Both the position numbers and the translations under genes were made by a program. A DNA stretch of 58,357 nt. It comes from Candidatus Mcinerneyibacterium aminivorans. GTDB taxonomy: Bacteria > Macinerneyibacteriota > Macinerneyibacteria > Macinerneyibacteriales > Macinerneyibacteriaceae. The notes below the pieces were generated by a model. The model saw only the letters and a program-made list of their open reading frames with translations, was not told the DNA's origin and did not search any database. The stretch is from positions 1-58,357 of the forward strand of contig VSIX01000026.1 in assembly GCA_008086245.1 (NCBI GenBank). Direction: 5' to 3'. Positions 23,945 through 33,138 of the stretch are shown one piece after another (position 1 is the stretch's first letter; each line of letters begins with the position of its first letter).

Positions 23945-25327
23945 ATTTTGTTTTATGGCTTGTGCTATTAATACCCCATTTACACTAGCATGCATTAGGC
24001 CTCTTGTCAGTCCTGCTCCATCTCCTCCAGCATAAAGGTTTTTTATATTTGTCTCAAACTGATTATTAACATGTATTCTATTGCTGTAAAATTTTACTTC
24101 AATTCCATAAAGCAGGGTCTCATCTCCTGCAATACCTGGAATTAGTTTATCAAGTGCAAAAATAGTTTCTTTAAGATCAAGCATTGTTCTGTAGGGAATT
24201 GCATGACCCAGGTCTCCGGGTTCAGCATCTTCCAAAGTGGGGAAAATATTTCCTCTTTTTATTCTTTTTTTGGTGCTTCTTCGACCACGAATAAAATCGC
24301 CGAATCTCTGCATAAGAATTTTTCCATCTGCAAGCATGTTTCCCATCTCCGCAACCTTCTTCCCATATTCTATGGGCTGGTTGAATGGATGGTCGAAATT
24401 ATGACTGACCAGTAGTGCCAGGTTGGTGTTTTCAGACTTTTTTTCCTTATAGGAGTGTCCGTTTACAGTTGCCAGTCTGTTTTCATAATATTCTGTGGAA
24501 ACAAAACCAGATGGATTTTGACAGAAGGTGCGGACTTTATCATCATAAGTTTCGGTATAATAAATTAATTTTCCCTCGTATAATATTTTATTAATTTTTT
24601 CCATTACTTCATTTCTAACTTCGAGACGAATTCCAATATCAACGGGGTTTACTTTAGTTGATATGTTTTTTTGTTTTGTAATTTTTTTTAGCCATTCGGA
24701 GCCTTCTCTTCCAACTGTAATTACTGCTGCATTGCATTTATATTTTTTATTTTTTTCTGTAATTACTCCTTTGATTTTTTTGTTTTCCAGTATCAAATCG
24801 GTTACTTTTGTTTGAAAATGGATATTAATTTTATTCTCCAGAAGATAATTTTGAATATTTTTGTATACATTCTTTGCCCTGTCCGTTCCAAGATGCTTGA
24901 GGGGGTAATCGATTAATTTCAAATTAGCCTTAATAGCTTTTTTCTTTAAATTTTTGATTTCTTCTTGATTATCAATACCATAAGTTTTTGATTTAGCACC
25001 AAAAAAAGAATAATATTGATTATATGTATAATCAATTAGGTTTTTTAGTTTTTTAATCTGTACAAAATTATCAAGTCCTCCAACAAAGGGACTGAGAGAT
25101 AATTTCCCATCTGAATAAGCTCCCGCTCCACTAAATCCTGTTGTTATATTGCAGGGTTCACAATTAGCACAATTCCCGGTTCTTCTTTTAGGGCAGTGTC
25201 TATCTCCTATCCTTTTTCCCTTTTCAAATAGATGGATATTGAAATTCTTATCTGAATTAAGAAGCTCGAGTGCTGTGAAAATTCCTGCAGGACCAGCTCC
25301 AATTATTACAATGTCTTTTTTCTCCAT
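23936..25327 (-). CDS. FAD-dependent oxidoreductase (COG2509-like)
   Basis: This is a 463-residue flavoprotein. The N-terminal Rossmann motif is DIVIIGAGPAGIFTALEL. A cysteine-rich segment (HCPKRRTGNCANCEPC, about 44-59) and GAGAYSDGKLSL are typical of the uncharacterised FAD-dependent dehydrogenases of COG2509. The C-terminal FAD motif is LYAGGDGAGLTRGLMHASVNG. Function is unknown; a redox role on quinone or thiol substrates is possible. ATG 25327 follows AAAAGGAG. It has its own promoter and converges on the DHOD-like gene. Confidence 0.82.
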   Translation of the reverse strand: MEKKDIVIIGAGPAGIFTALELLNSDKNFNIHLFEKGKRIGDRHCPKRRTGNCANCEPCNITTGFSGAGAYSDGKLSLSPFVGGLDNFVQIKKLKNLIDYTYNQYYSFFGAKSKTYGIDNQEEIKNLKKKAIKANLKLIDYPLKHLGTDRAKNVYKNIQNYLLENKINIHFQTKVTDLILENKKIKGVITEKNKKYKCNAAVITVGREGSEWLKKITKQKNISTKVNPVDIGIRLEVRNEVMEKINKILYEGKLIYYTETYDDKVRTFCQNPSGFVSTEYYENRLATVNGHSYKEKKSENTNLALLVSHNFDHPFNQPIEYGKKVAEMGNMLADGKILMQRFGDFIRGRRSTKKRIKRGNIFPTLEDAEPGDLGHAIPYRTMLDLKETIFALDKLIPGIAGDETLLYGIEVKFYSNRIHVNNQFETNIKNLYAGGDGAGLTRGLMHASVNGVLIAQAIKQNLN

Positions 25328-25351
25328 ATAAACTCCTTTTTACCAAAAGAT

Positions 25352-25379
25352 ATATTAAACCCCTTAGTATCTTTGTCAA
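25352..25379 (-). promoter_or_regulatory. promoter of the FAD oxidoreductase gene
   Basis: On the minus strand TTGACA (25379-25374) and TAATAT (25357-25352) are 16 bases apart, 25 bases before the start codon. Both boxes are near consensus. Confidence 0.6.
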
Positions 25380-25488
25380 TACTGAATTTTTATAAGTTTA
25401 AACAAAATCGAAACTGGAGGACAAAAGAGTAGTAATTAGATATTTGTGGAAACTAATTTATAAAGAAGTTGTTCTTTGAAGGCAAAGA

Positions 25489-26034
25489 TTATTTTTTTAT
25501 ATCTAATTTTACTATTTTGCAGTCTTTTTTAGTAATAACATTAATAGAACAAATGTTATATTTTGATTTACTAAAGGAAACCCCATTAAAATTTTTTGGT
25601 TTCCATAAATAGATAGTCCCAGTAGATTTTAAAAAGGGCAGAGAATTTTGAAGAACATATTCAGCATTACCCACACCCCTGCTTAGCACTATATCAAAGG
25701 ATGATTCATATTTTTGAAAGAATTTTGAAGCTAATCCTGTAAGTATTTTATCATGCTTAATATTTAAAGTAAGCAGAATATGTGTTAAAATATTCATTTT
25801 CTTCCTGGATTTATCCAGGAAACTAATTTCAATTGAAGGGTTGTAAATTTTGTTCGGCAATCCCGGAATTCCTGCGCCTGTTCCAAAATCAAGAACATAG
25901 CTTTTGCTGGGGATATTAATTATTGAATCTCTAATAATTGTTTTTATTTCTTCTCTCTTATTTGTTCCTATAATGTTTGTTTGTTTTTTATATTTTAATA
26001 ATAGATCTATATAATTAGCTATAATATTATTCAT
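25489..26034 (-). CDS. rsmG: 16S rRNA (guanine527-N7) methyltransferase RsmG
   Basis: RsmG methylates G527 of 16S rRNA with S-adenosylmethionine. The 181-residue protein has the SAM motif VLDFGTGAGIPGLP, FLDKSRKKMNIL, and FDIVLSRGV. It is somewhat shorter than E. coli RsmG (207 residues). I chose ATG 26034, which overlaps the mnmG stop by 8 bases. A TTG three codons upstream is also in frame. The mnmG-rsmG order is the classic gidA-gidB arrangement. Confidence 0.9.
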   Translation of the reverse strand: MNNIIANYIDLLLKYKKQTNIIGTNKREEIKTIIRDSIINIPSKSYVLDFGTGAGIPGLPNKIYNPSIEISFLDKSRKKMNILTHILLTLNIKHDKILTGLASKFFQKYESSFDIVLSRGVGNAEYVLQNSLPFLKSTGTIYLWKPKNFNGVSFSKSKYNICSINVITKKDCKIVKLDIKK

Positions 26035-27868
26035 TATTTTCAAAGTAAAAGATTAAAACTGAAATGTCGGCGGGTGTAATCCCAGAAATTCTGGATGCCT
26101 GACCAATAGAAGATGGTTTATATTTGTTTAATTTTTCAACTGCTTCGTTGGTTAAACCATCGATTTTTTTATAATCAAAATCTATAGGAAGTTTTTTGTT
26201 TTCCATTTTCCTAAACTTTTTAATTTTTTGAAGCTCTTTTTTTATATAACCTGAATACTTAGCTTTTATTTCTATATTCCTATAAAAGGCCTTCTCAATA
26301 TCAGGAGAGAAATCTCTGGACAATTTTTCAATTTTATCTATGTCCATTTCGGGCATCTTTAACATTTCATAAATAGTTTTTCCGTTAAATCTGTTAAAAT
26401 TTTTGCTATCGGTATAAAATCTGGTTTCCCGATATTTTTTTATTTCTTTAGAAACTGAATTATACTTGTTTTTTGTTTTTTCATAAAAAGAATCCGTAAT
26501 TAAACCCGCCTTATATGCTTTTTGAAATAAACGCTCATCGGCATTATCGGCTCTTAATAAAAGCCTGTACTCTGCTCTTGATGTGAACATTCTATAGGGT
26601 TCTTTGGTTCCCTTGGTTATTAAATCATCGATTAATACTCCGATATATGCTTCATCACGACCCAGTGTAATTTGGGGTTCTCCTCTTGTTTTTAAGGCTG
26701 CATTTGCTCCTGCTATTAGCCCCTGGCCTGCTGCTTCTTCATATCCGCTTGTGCCATTAATCTGACCCGCGTGAAAAAGATTTTTTATTTCTTTAGACTC
26801 TAGGGTTTCTTTTAAAATGTAAGGTTGAACGTAATCATATTCAACGGCATATGCATAACGCACTATTTTAGCATCTTCAAGGCCCTTTATTGTATGTAAA
26901 AATTTGTGTTGTATTTCAACTGGAAGACTTGTTGAGATCCCATTTAGATAGTATTCATTGGTATATAAACCTTCGGGTTCGATAAAAATTTGATGCCTGT
27001 TTTTTTCGGGAAATTTTTCCACTTTATCCTCTATAGACGGACAGTACCGGGGACCTATGCCCACAATGTTTCCAGCATGAATAGCTGAAAGAGAAATGTT
27101 TTTGTTTATAATTTCATGGGTTTTTTCATTTGTATAAGTTTTATAGCAGGGTTTTTGGGGTCTTTTCTTTAGATCTTTTGGGTTGGTTTTAAATGAAAAT
27201 GAAGTGGGGTTTTTATCCCCCATTTGTTTTTCTAAAACTGAAAAATTGATTGTGTTCCCATCGATTCTGGCTGGAGTCCCCGTCTTTAATCTCTTAACCG
27301 GCAGTCCTATAGATTTAAGATACTTTCCAAGAGAATCGGCCGACTGTTCGCTTAGCCTCCCACCTGAAAAAACCTTTTTCCCAATATGGAGACGTCCCTT
27401 TAAAAATGTACCGGGAGTTAATATTACAGTTTTTCCGAAATAATTACCGTTATAAAGACCTTTTACACCTTTTATTTCGTCCTGGTTAATAATTAACTCA
27501 GTAACTAGCTCCATTGTTATTTCAATATTTCTTTTTGACTCCAGAATGGTTCTTAATCTTTGAGAATAAGCTTTTTTATCAGCCTGTGCTCTAGGAGATT
27601 GCACTGCAGGGCCCTTTCTGGTGTTTAAAAGTCTAAATTGAATTCCGGTTTTGTCAATATTTATACCCATTTCGCCACCAAGAGCATCGATTTCACGAAC
27701 TATTTGTCCTTTTGCCAGACCTCCAATTGATGGGTTGCATGACATTTCTCCAATTTTATCGGGGTTCATTGTTAATAGAAGAACTTTTCTATTCAATCTA
27801 TGAGCTGCAAGAGCAGCTTCTATTCCAGCATGTCCTCCACCAACAACAATAACATCATATATCTTCAT
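26027..27868 (-). CDS. mnmG: tRNA U34 modification enzyme MnmG (GidA)
   Basis: MnmG with MnmE adds carboxymethylaminomethyl to wobble U34 of some tRNAs, using FAD and folate. The 613-residue protein starts with the FAD motif VIVVGGGHAGIEAALAA, followed by MSCNPSIGGLAKGQIVREID. Signature segments GPRYCPSIEDK and GQINGTSGYEEAAGQG are present. ATG 27868 follows GGAG. It lies 12 bases after mnmE. Confidence 0.97.
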   Translation of the reverse strand: MKIYDVIVVGGGHAGIEAALAAHRLNRKVLLLTMNPDKIGEMSCNPSIGGLAKGQIVREIDALGGEMGINIDKTGIQFRLLNTRKGPAVQSPRAQADKKAYSQRLRTILESKRNIEITMELVTELIINQDEIKGVKGLYNGNYFGKTVILTPGTFLKGRLHIGKKVFSGGRLSEQSADSLGKYLKSIGLPVKRLKTGTPARIDGNTINFSVLEKQMGDKNPTSFSFKTNPKDLKKRPQKPCYKTYTNEKTHEIINKNISLSAIHAGNIVGIGPRYCPSIEDKVEKFPEKNRHQIFIEPEGLYTNEYYLNGISTSLPVEIQHKFLHTIKGLEDAKIVRYAYAVEYDYVQPYILKETLESKEIKNLFHAGQINGTSGYEEAAGQGLIAGANAALKTRGEPQITLGRDEAYIGVLIDDLITKGTKEPYRMFTSRAEYRLLLRADNADERLFQKAYKAGLITDSFYEKTKNKYNSVSKEIKKYRETRFYTDSKNFNRFNGKTIYEMLKMPEMDIDKIEKLSRDFSPDIEKAFYRNIEIKAKYSGYIKKELQKIKKFRKMENKKLPIDFDYKKIDGLTNEAVEKLNKYKPSSIGQASRISGITPADISVLIFYFENNE

Positions 27869-27880
27869 AATTTCTCCAGA

Positions 27881-29248
27881 TTATTTCCCGATACAAAAAC
27901 GGTCAAAAATATTGTTTAACATCTCTTCAGTTATTTTTCTCCCCTGTATAATTTCCAGAATTTCGATTGCTTCCTGTATTTGTTCTGAAATTAATTCCTC
28001 AAAAGGAGTTTGCTGTATATTTTTTACTGTTTCTTTTAAGGAGTTTTTTAATCTTATCAAATAATCCAGCTGCCTCTGATTTAAAACTATAGTATCTATT
28101 TTTTTCATAGAAGTCAACTTTTCAATTTTATTCAAAAGCCGATTCATAAGTTCATCAATATTGATTTTATCTTTTGCAGAAATATAAATTCTGTCATTTT
28201 TATACTGGATTTTATTTTTATTATATAGATCTATTTTGTTTATTACCTCTAGAAATTCAATAGAGGAGTCGTTTTTTAAATGAGAATATACTTTTTTATT
28301 TGTTAATTTAGTATTATATTCTCTTAAATAGATAGCAATATCTGCCATATCTATAAGCTCTCTGGTTTTCTTTATTCCAAGCTTTTCCAATTGATCGGCA
28401 TTTTCTCTTAGTCCTGCAGTATCATAAAGTCTTACATGATGCCCTTTAATGACAAGTTCTTCGGATATGTAATCTCTGGTGGTTCCTGCTATTTCGGAAA
28501 CAATAGCTCTTTCTTCATCAAGGATAGTATTCATAAGAGTAGATTTGCCGGAATTGGTTGGTCCAAGTAAAAGAACTATGACTCCTCTTTTTTCTTTCAT
28601 CATCTTTTTGGAGTTTTGGATATCCTTTTCAATCTTCTTTATAGTATCTTCTATAGATTGTTTGATTTTGCGCCAGTTTGTTTCTTCGACAAATTCTTCA
28701 TCGAAATCTATAGCAAGATTTAGCTTTTCGAGAAGATTCATAAGATTTTTGCTGTATATGGAAAGTTTTTTGTTAAGATCACCCATTAAATTTTTTGTAG
28801 CATAGGATAAAATCTTATCTGTTTTGGATTCAATTACATCTATTATGGATTCTGCTTCAACTAAATTCATTTTTCCATGAATAAAAGCTCTTTTTGTAAA
28901 CTCCCCTTCTTTTGCTAATCTGCATCCATTTTCTATCAAAAGTTCTATTGTTTTATCAACAACAGTAGGACTTCCGTGTGTGCTGATTTCAATTAAATCT
29001 TCTCCGGTAAAAGAATTAGGTCCATAAAAAGGAGTGAGCAATACTTTATCAATTACTGTTTGGTTGTTATCAATTAAATAAGCTACTTCAGCTTTTTTGT
29101 GTTCAAGCTGAGAAAAATCTTTGTTAATTTTTATAATTTTAGAAACTATAGAAAAGGTTTCGGATCCTGATATTCGGATAACTGCAATAGCAGATTCGCC
29201 CCTGACAGTAGCAGGGGCGCATATTGTATCAAAATTATTAGCTTTCAT
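27881..29248 (-). CDS. mnmE: tRNA modification GTPase MnmE (TrmE)
   Basis: This is a 455-residue dimeric GTPase partner of MnmG. The N-terminal folate-binding domain has TICAPATVRGESAIAVIRISG. The inserted G domain has GPTNSGKST, a DTAG motif (LYDTAGLRENAD) and NKID. The C-terminus is the conserved CIGK. It starts within the last bases of khpB, an 11-base overlap, so translation is likely coupled. Confidence 0.97.
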   Translation of the reverse strand: MKANNFDTICAPATVRGESAIAVIRISGSETFSIVSKIIKINKDFSQLEHKKAEVAYLIDNNQTVIDKVLLTPFYGPNSFTGEDLIEISTHGSPTVVDKTIELLIENGCRLAKEGEFTKRAFIHGKMNLVEAESIIDVIESKTDKILSYATKNLMGDLNKKLSIYSKNLMNLLEKLNLAIDFDEEFVEETNWRKIKQSIEDTIKKIEKDIQNSKKMMKEKRGVIVLLLGPTNSGKSTLMNTILDEERAIVSEIAGTTRDYISEELVIKGHHVRLYDTAGLRENADQLEKLGIKKTRELIDMADIAIYLREYNTKLTNKKVYSHLKNDSSIEFLEVINKIDLYNKNKIQYKNDRIYISAKDKINIDELMNRLLNKIEKLTSMKKIDTIVLNQRQLDYLIRLKNSLKETVKNIQQTPFEELISEQIQEAIEILEIIQGRKITEEMLNNIFDRFCIGK

Positions 29249-29729
29249 GACTATAGTAAACTACAATTTTTTTTAATTTTCCTTTACCAATACTTTTAGT
29301 GTTTACATGTTTTACGTTTTGTAAAGTTTTGTGAACAACTTTTCTTTCATAGGAATTCATTGGTTTTAAATAAACTTTCTTTTTGGTTTTTAGAACCTCT
29401 TCTCCCGCTTTAATTGCTATATCTTTTAAAAACATATCTTTTTTCTTACGATAATCATTTACATCTAGCATAATTTTGGTAGCAGTATCCAGTCTTTTTT
29501 TTAAGATAATGTTTACAAGCAATTCTAAAGCCATTATATTTTTTCCATTTTTTCCAACTAATACATTTACATCATCATCATCATATTTTAAGTTCATTCT
29601 TTTATTCCCGTTGTATTTATCAAAGTCGGAAAATTCTACATTGTATTCAATAACATTAAAAACTTCTTTTAAGATTTTCTTTATTTTTGAATCTTCATCA
29701 AGATTGAATATTTTTTTTAAAAATTTCAT
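29238..29729 (-). CDS. khpB: KhpB/Jag RNA-binding protein (KH and R3H)
   Basis: This is a 163-residue protein with a type II KH domain (VNVLVGKNGKNIMALELLVN, about 54-73) and an R3H domain (LKPMNSYERKVVHKTLQN, about 121-138). Jag/KhpB with KhpA binds RNA and affects envelope growth in several bacteria. The usual N-terminal Jag-N domain is reduced or absent, since the KH domain starts near residue 45. Its start overlaps the yidC stop by 4 bases, the usual yidC-jag order. Confidence 0.85.
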   Translation of the reverse strand: MKFLKKIFNLDEDSKIKKILKEVFNVIEYNVEFSDFDKYNGNKRMNLKYDDDDVNVLVGKNGKNIMALELLVNIILKKRLDTATKIMLDVNDYRKKKDMFLKDIAIKAGEEVLKTKKKVYLKPMNSYERKVVHKTLQNVKHVNTKSIGKGKLKKIVVYYSHES

Positions 29730-31339
29730 GATGTTTCCTCCTCGTTATTTAGGTGACTAAATATAAATTTTTGCTGCAGTAGTGTAATAACGGTATTGGT
29801 TAAGAAATAAAGAACTAATCCTGAAGGAAAATTATAGAAGATAACAAACATGAAAGCGGGGAGGAAAATTTTCATAAATACCTGCCCCCCACCTTTTGAG
29901 GAAGCTCCTCCTGCATTCATTTTCTGCTGATAAATCATTGCAACAACCATTAGTATTGGAAGCAGATTAAACTCGTTCCCTATTATTGGTATGTCAAAGG
30001 GGAGATGGAATAAAGTGTCAGGAGTTGATAAATCGTTTATCCATAGAAAGAAAGGTTGTCCTTTTAACTCTATTGCATTACTAAATACGCTAAAGAGAGC
30101 AATTAAAATAGGAAATTGAAGAAGCATCGGCAAACATCCACCGGCGGGATTGACATTATGTTCGGAATAAAGATCCATCATTTTCTGGTTCATTTTTTTT
30201 GGCTCATCTTTATATTTTTTCCTTAATTTTTGTATTTGGGGCTGGATTTTTTTCATTTTTGCCATAGAAGTTAAACTTTTGTGGGTCAGTGGATAAAGCA
30301 GCAATTTAATTGCTACAGTAAGAATTATAATTGCTAATCCGTAATTATGAATTACAGAGTATATTATTTTTAGGATTCCAAGCAAAAATTTTGATATAGG
30401 AGAAAGAAAACCTCTAAAATGTATTGTGTCTTCAAGTGCCGGATCAATTTTATCCAATAGGTCTAAACTTTTGGGTCCATAAAAGAAAGAAATCGGCATC
30501 TTTTCCAAATTCAATAATATTTTTATCTCCTCATACTGGTTTTGAACAATTTCTGCATTTAATTCATATCCCTTTGATAAAAAACTTGCTATAAAATATT
30601 TTGAGTCAAATCCTATAAATCGTCTGCTGGAGATTTGTTTTTTTTCATCTTTTTTAATTTTGTCATCTTCGAATTTGTCTTCGATGCTGTAATAGAAATA
30701 ACTATCATATCCCTGCTGGGTTCGTTTTTCCAAAGCTTTTTTTGAAAGAACAATTTTCTCGAAAGGGATATTTGAATCAACATCTATATCAACAAGATGG
30801 GGTTCTTCCCTTGAAAAGATGAATTTTTTTATTACATAATATTGTCCATTATCAAATGTTAATTTAAATCCGTTTGGAATTTCCTGATATTTATAAATTA
30901 AATTCTTATCAGTTAGTTCTTTATAAACCAAAGAGAAATTCTCTGAGTTTAGTATTTGGATGCCTCTCTTTTTTTCTTTCCAGGAATTAATTCTACCACC
31001 CTGTTTATCTATTTTGATATCATAAATTTTATTACTATACACTTTATAACCAACAGCTCTATTGGGTTCTTTTTTCAGTAAAGCATTTATGCCTTCTTCT
31101 TCTAAGTTTTCTGTTTGCTTATTGAAATTTTCAATTTCTTCTGATGTTTTTGAAGGTTTTTGGGATTTTTCCTGCTGGTCTCTGGATTGGGCTACTTTTT
31201 CTGTTTGTTTTTGAGGTTGGGTTGTTTGCTGCTGTTGATCTGGTTGATTTGGTCCAAAGAAATATTGAAAAACTACAAGTAAAACTATTGAAAAAATTAA
31301 AGCTAAAATCATTCTTTTTTGCATATTTCCGTTGTTCAT
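29726..31339 (-). CDS. yidC: membrane protein insertase YidC
   Basis: This is a 537-residue insertase that places membrane proteins with or without Sec. It is the Gram-negative form: a first membrane helix (about 8-26), a Gln-rich linker, a large periplasmic P1 domain (about 90-330), then the core insertase with helices from about 340. The core has [20 protein letters not shown] and the [20 protein letters not shown] segment. The P1 domain supports a diderm envelope. It lies between yidD and khpB with 4-base overlaps on both sides. Confidence 0.96.
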   Translation of the reverse strand: MNNGNMQKRMILALIFSIVLLVVFQYFFGPNQPDQQQQTTQPQKQTEKVAQSRDQQEKSQKPSKTSEEIENFNKQTENLEEEGINALLKKEPNRAVGYKVYSNKIYDIKIDKQGGRINSWKEKKRGIQILNSENFSLVYKELTDKNLIYKYQEIPNGFKLTFDNGQYYVIKKFIFSREEPHLVDIDVDSNIPFEKIVLSKKALEKRTQQGYDSYFYYSIEDKFEDDKIKKDEKKQISSRRFIGFDSKYFIASFLSKGYELNAEIVQNQYEEIKILLNLEKMPISFFYGPKSLDLLDKIDPALEDTIHFRGFLSPISKFLLGILKIIYSVIHNYGLAIIILTVAIKLLLYPLTHKSLTSMAKMKKIQPQIQKLRKKYKDEPKKMNQKMMDLYSEHNVNPAGGCLPMLLQFPILIALFSVFSNAIELKGQPFFLWINDLSTPDTLFHLPFDIPIIGNEFNLLPILMVVAMIYQQKMNAGGASSKGGGQVFMKIFLPAFMFVIFYNFPSGLVLYFLTNTVITLLQQKFIFSHLNNEEETS

Positions 31340-31569
31340 TTTTCCTCCTTCTTTTTATTTGGTACCGGGTCATAGCCGCCACTATGAAAAGGTGTACATT
31401 TCAAGATTCTTTTTATTCCAAGAAGTAAACCTTTAAAGGGGCCAAACCTGGTTATTGATTTATAAGTATATTCTGAACATGTAGGGTGATATATACAGCT
31501 TTTAGGGGTATATGGTGAAATAAATTTTCTATAAAATTTTATGACTAATAAAAAAATTTTTTTTAACAT
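31336..31569 (-). CDS. yidD: membrane protein insertion efficiency factor YidD
   Basis: This is a 77-residue amphipathic protein with the YidD signature: [32 protein letters not shown], and the C-terminal GGYDPVP. It assists YidC-mediated insertion. The ATG at 31569 overlaps the rnpA end by 7 bases, and the stop overlaps yidC by 4. Confidence 0.94.
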   Translation of the reverse strand: MLKKIFLLVIKFYRKFISPYTPKSCIYHPTCSEYTYKSITRFGPFKGLLLGIKRILKCTPFHSGGYDPVPNKKKEEK

Positions 31570-31918
31570 AACTCATTGTTTATTTGATTGATTTTGCTTA
31601 TAGATTCCATCCAGCTTTTTTTTACTCTTTTAAATTGTAATTTGTCCCAGTTGTATTTTTTTGATGGAATAATTATCATATGCATATTATCCTCAAATTT
31701 ATCCTTTGTTTTTCTAAAAAGCTCTCTGATAATTCTTTTTACATAATTTCTTAATACAGCATTGCCAACTTTTTTTGAAATTACAATTCCTATCTTTAGG
31801 TCAGTCTCTTTTTTAAAATAAATGGTGAAGTATTCAGATTTGTGTTTCTTACCGTACTTAAAAACGGAATCAAAACTCTTTTTTTTTTCAATCTGTATCT
31901 GTCACCAAATTTTTGCAT
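31563..31918 (-). pseudogene. rnpA: rnpA, RNase P protein, split by one base at an A10 tract
   Basis: RnpA is the protein subunit of RNase P and is normally essential. From ATG 31918 the frame reads MQKFGDRYRLKKK and then shifts at ten A (T10 at 31879-31888), soon stopping. Reading eleven A would continue as SFDSVFKYGKK, then IGIVISKKVGNAVLRNYV and KRIIRELFRK, the RnpA RNR signature. The protein would be 118 residues, a normal length, ending at 31563. A GAGAGG ribosome site precedes the ATG. The gene is in its usual place upstream of yidD. Either the base count is wrong, or expression depends on slippage. Confidence 0.85.
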
Positions 31919-31942
31919 CTTTGCTTTGACCTCTCTTAAATG

Positions 31943-31971
31943 AAAGTAGTATATTTACCCTGTATAGTCAA
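31943..31971 (-). promoter_or_regulatory. possible promoter upstream of rnpA
   Basis: On the minus strand TTGACT (31971-31966) and TACTTT (31948-31943) are 17 bases apart, about 25 bases before the rnpA start. A closer TATACT exists but with only 12 bases spacing. It would let rnpA-yidD-yidC be expressed apart from hflX. Confidence 0.35.
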
Positions 31972-31998
31972 GCTATTTTTAATCTCCTTTTAACAAAA

Positions 31999-33138
31999 CT
32001 AATCTAGGCTCTGATAGTTGTACTTATCTTCTCTGTTAAATTTTTTAAAAACTTTTAGTAAATAATTTCTAAATTTGTCTAGATTGGTTTTTTTAAGAGC
32101 TGATATAAATAAATAATTTTCTTTATCCTGAAATTTTTGTTTTAAAAGTTTTAGCTTGTCTTTAGGAATTAAATCTATTTTATTGAAAACATATACAAGT
32201 TTTTTATCAACGACTCCAAGCTCTTTTAAAACTTTTTCTACCACCTTAATTTTTTTTCTGTAGTTATCATCTGTTACATCTATTAGTATAATTATTAAAT
32301 CGTTATATTTAATTTCTTCAAGAGTAGATTTGAACGAAGCAAAGAGGTGGGGAGGCAAGTTCTTAATAAATCCTACGGTATCACTCATTAAGATTGTATT
32401 TCCTTCTCCGATATAAACTCTTTTGGTGGAGGTATCCAGTGTGGCAAATAATTTATCCTCCGTATAAAGGTCAGAATTGGAAAGCTGTGTAAGAAGCGTT
32501 GATTTGCCGGCATTGGTATAGCCAACAATTGATACAGTAAAAAGATTTTTCCTTCTTTTTCTCTGCTGCTTTCTAACCTTTTTTACATGTTCGATTTTAT
32601 CCTTTAAACTGGAAATTCTTTTTTGGATAACCTGCTTATCCATTTCAAGCTGCGTTTCTCCTGGCCCTCTAAGTTTAAACCCCCCGCCGGCCTGTCTTGA
32701 GAGATGTGGCCACATGTTTCTCAATCGTGGAAGCAAATATTCATATTCAGCCAGTTCAACCTGTAGTTTTGCCTCTCTTGTTTTTGCGCGTTTTGAAAAA
32801 ATTTCAAGAATTAATTCCTCCCTGTCTATAACAGTTGTTTCAAGCAGCTTCTCCATGTTTCTTTGCTGGGTAGGAGATAAAAAGCCCTCAACTATGACAT
32901 TTCCAATTTTGGGATATTTATCCAAAAAGGATTTTATCTGTTTTAACTTTCCTTTTCCAAAAAAGTAGCCCGGGTCCGGATGGCCCCTTTTTTGGGTAAT
33001 GGTTTTAACAATTTTGCCCCCTCTGGTTTGAGTTAAAGCTTTCATTTCTTTTATACTGCTTTTATATTCATCTTTCTTTTCTGGAGTAATTAGGGAAAGC
33101 AAAACACAGTTTTTGCTTATTTCTCTTCTAACTTTCAT
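31999..33138 (-). CDS. hflX: ribosome-associated GTPase HflX
   Basis: This is a 379-residue GTPase that can split stalled ribosomes under stress. The N-terminal domain carries GHPDPGYFFGKGK, and the glycine-rich linker reads LSRQAGGGFKLRGPGETQLE. The G domain has VGYTNAGKSTL, DTVGFIKNLP and FNKIDL. ATG 33138 follows GAAAGGAGC and overlaps the peptidase stop by 11 bases. It occupies the place upstream of rnpA where rpmH (ribosomal protein L34) is often found. Confidence 0.95.
   Translation of the reverse strand: MKVRREISKNCVLLSLITPEKKDEYKSSIKEMKALTQTRGGKIVKTITQKRGHPDPGYFFGKGKLKQIKSFLDKYPKIGNVIVEGFLSPTQQRNMEKLLETTVIDREELILEIFSKRAKTREAKLQVELAEYEYLLPRLRNMWPHLSRQAGGGFKLRGPGETQLEMDKQVIQKRISSLKDKIEHVKKVRKQQRKRRKNLFTVSIVGYTNAGKSTLLTQLSNSDLYTEDKLFATLDTSTKRVYIGEGNTILMSDTVGFIKNLPPHLFASFKSTLEEIKYNDLIIILIDVTDDNYRKKIKVVEKVLKELGVVDKKLVYVFNKIDLIPKDKLKLLKQKFQDKENYLFISALKKTNLDKFRNYLLKVFKKFNREDKYNYQSLD

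Noticed and set aside
25474-25497. Terminator-like hairpin CTTTG-AAGG-CAAAG followed by T-rich sequence on the plus strand
   Set aside because: No plus-strand gene ends there, the stem is only 5 bases, and the T-run lies within the end of rsmG.
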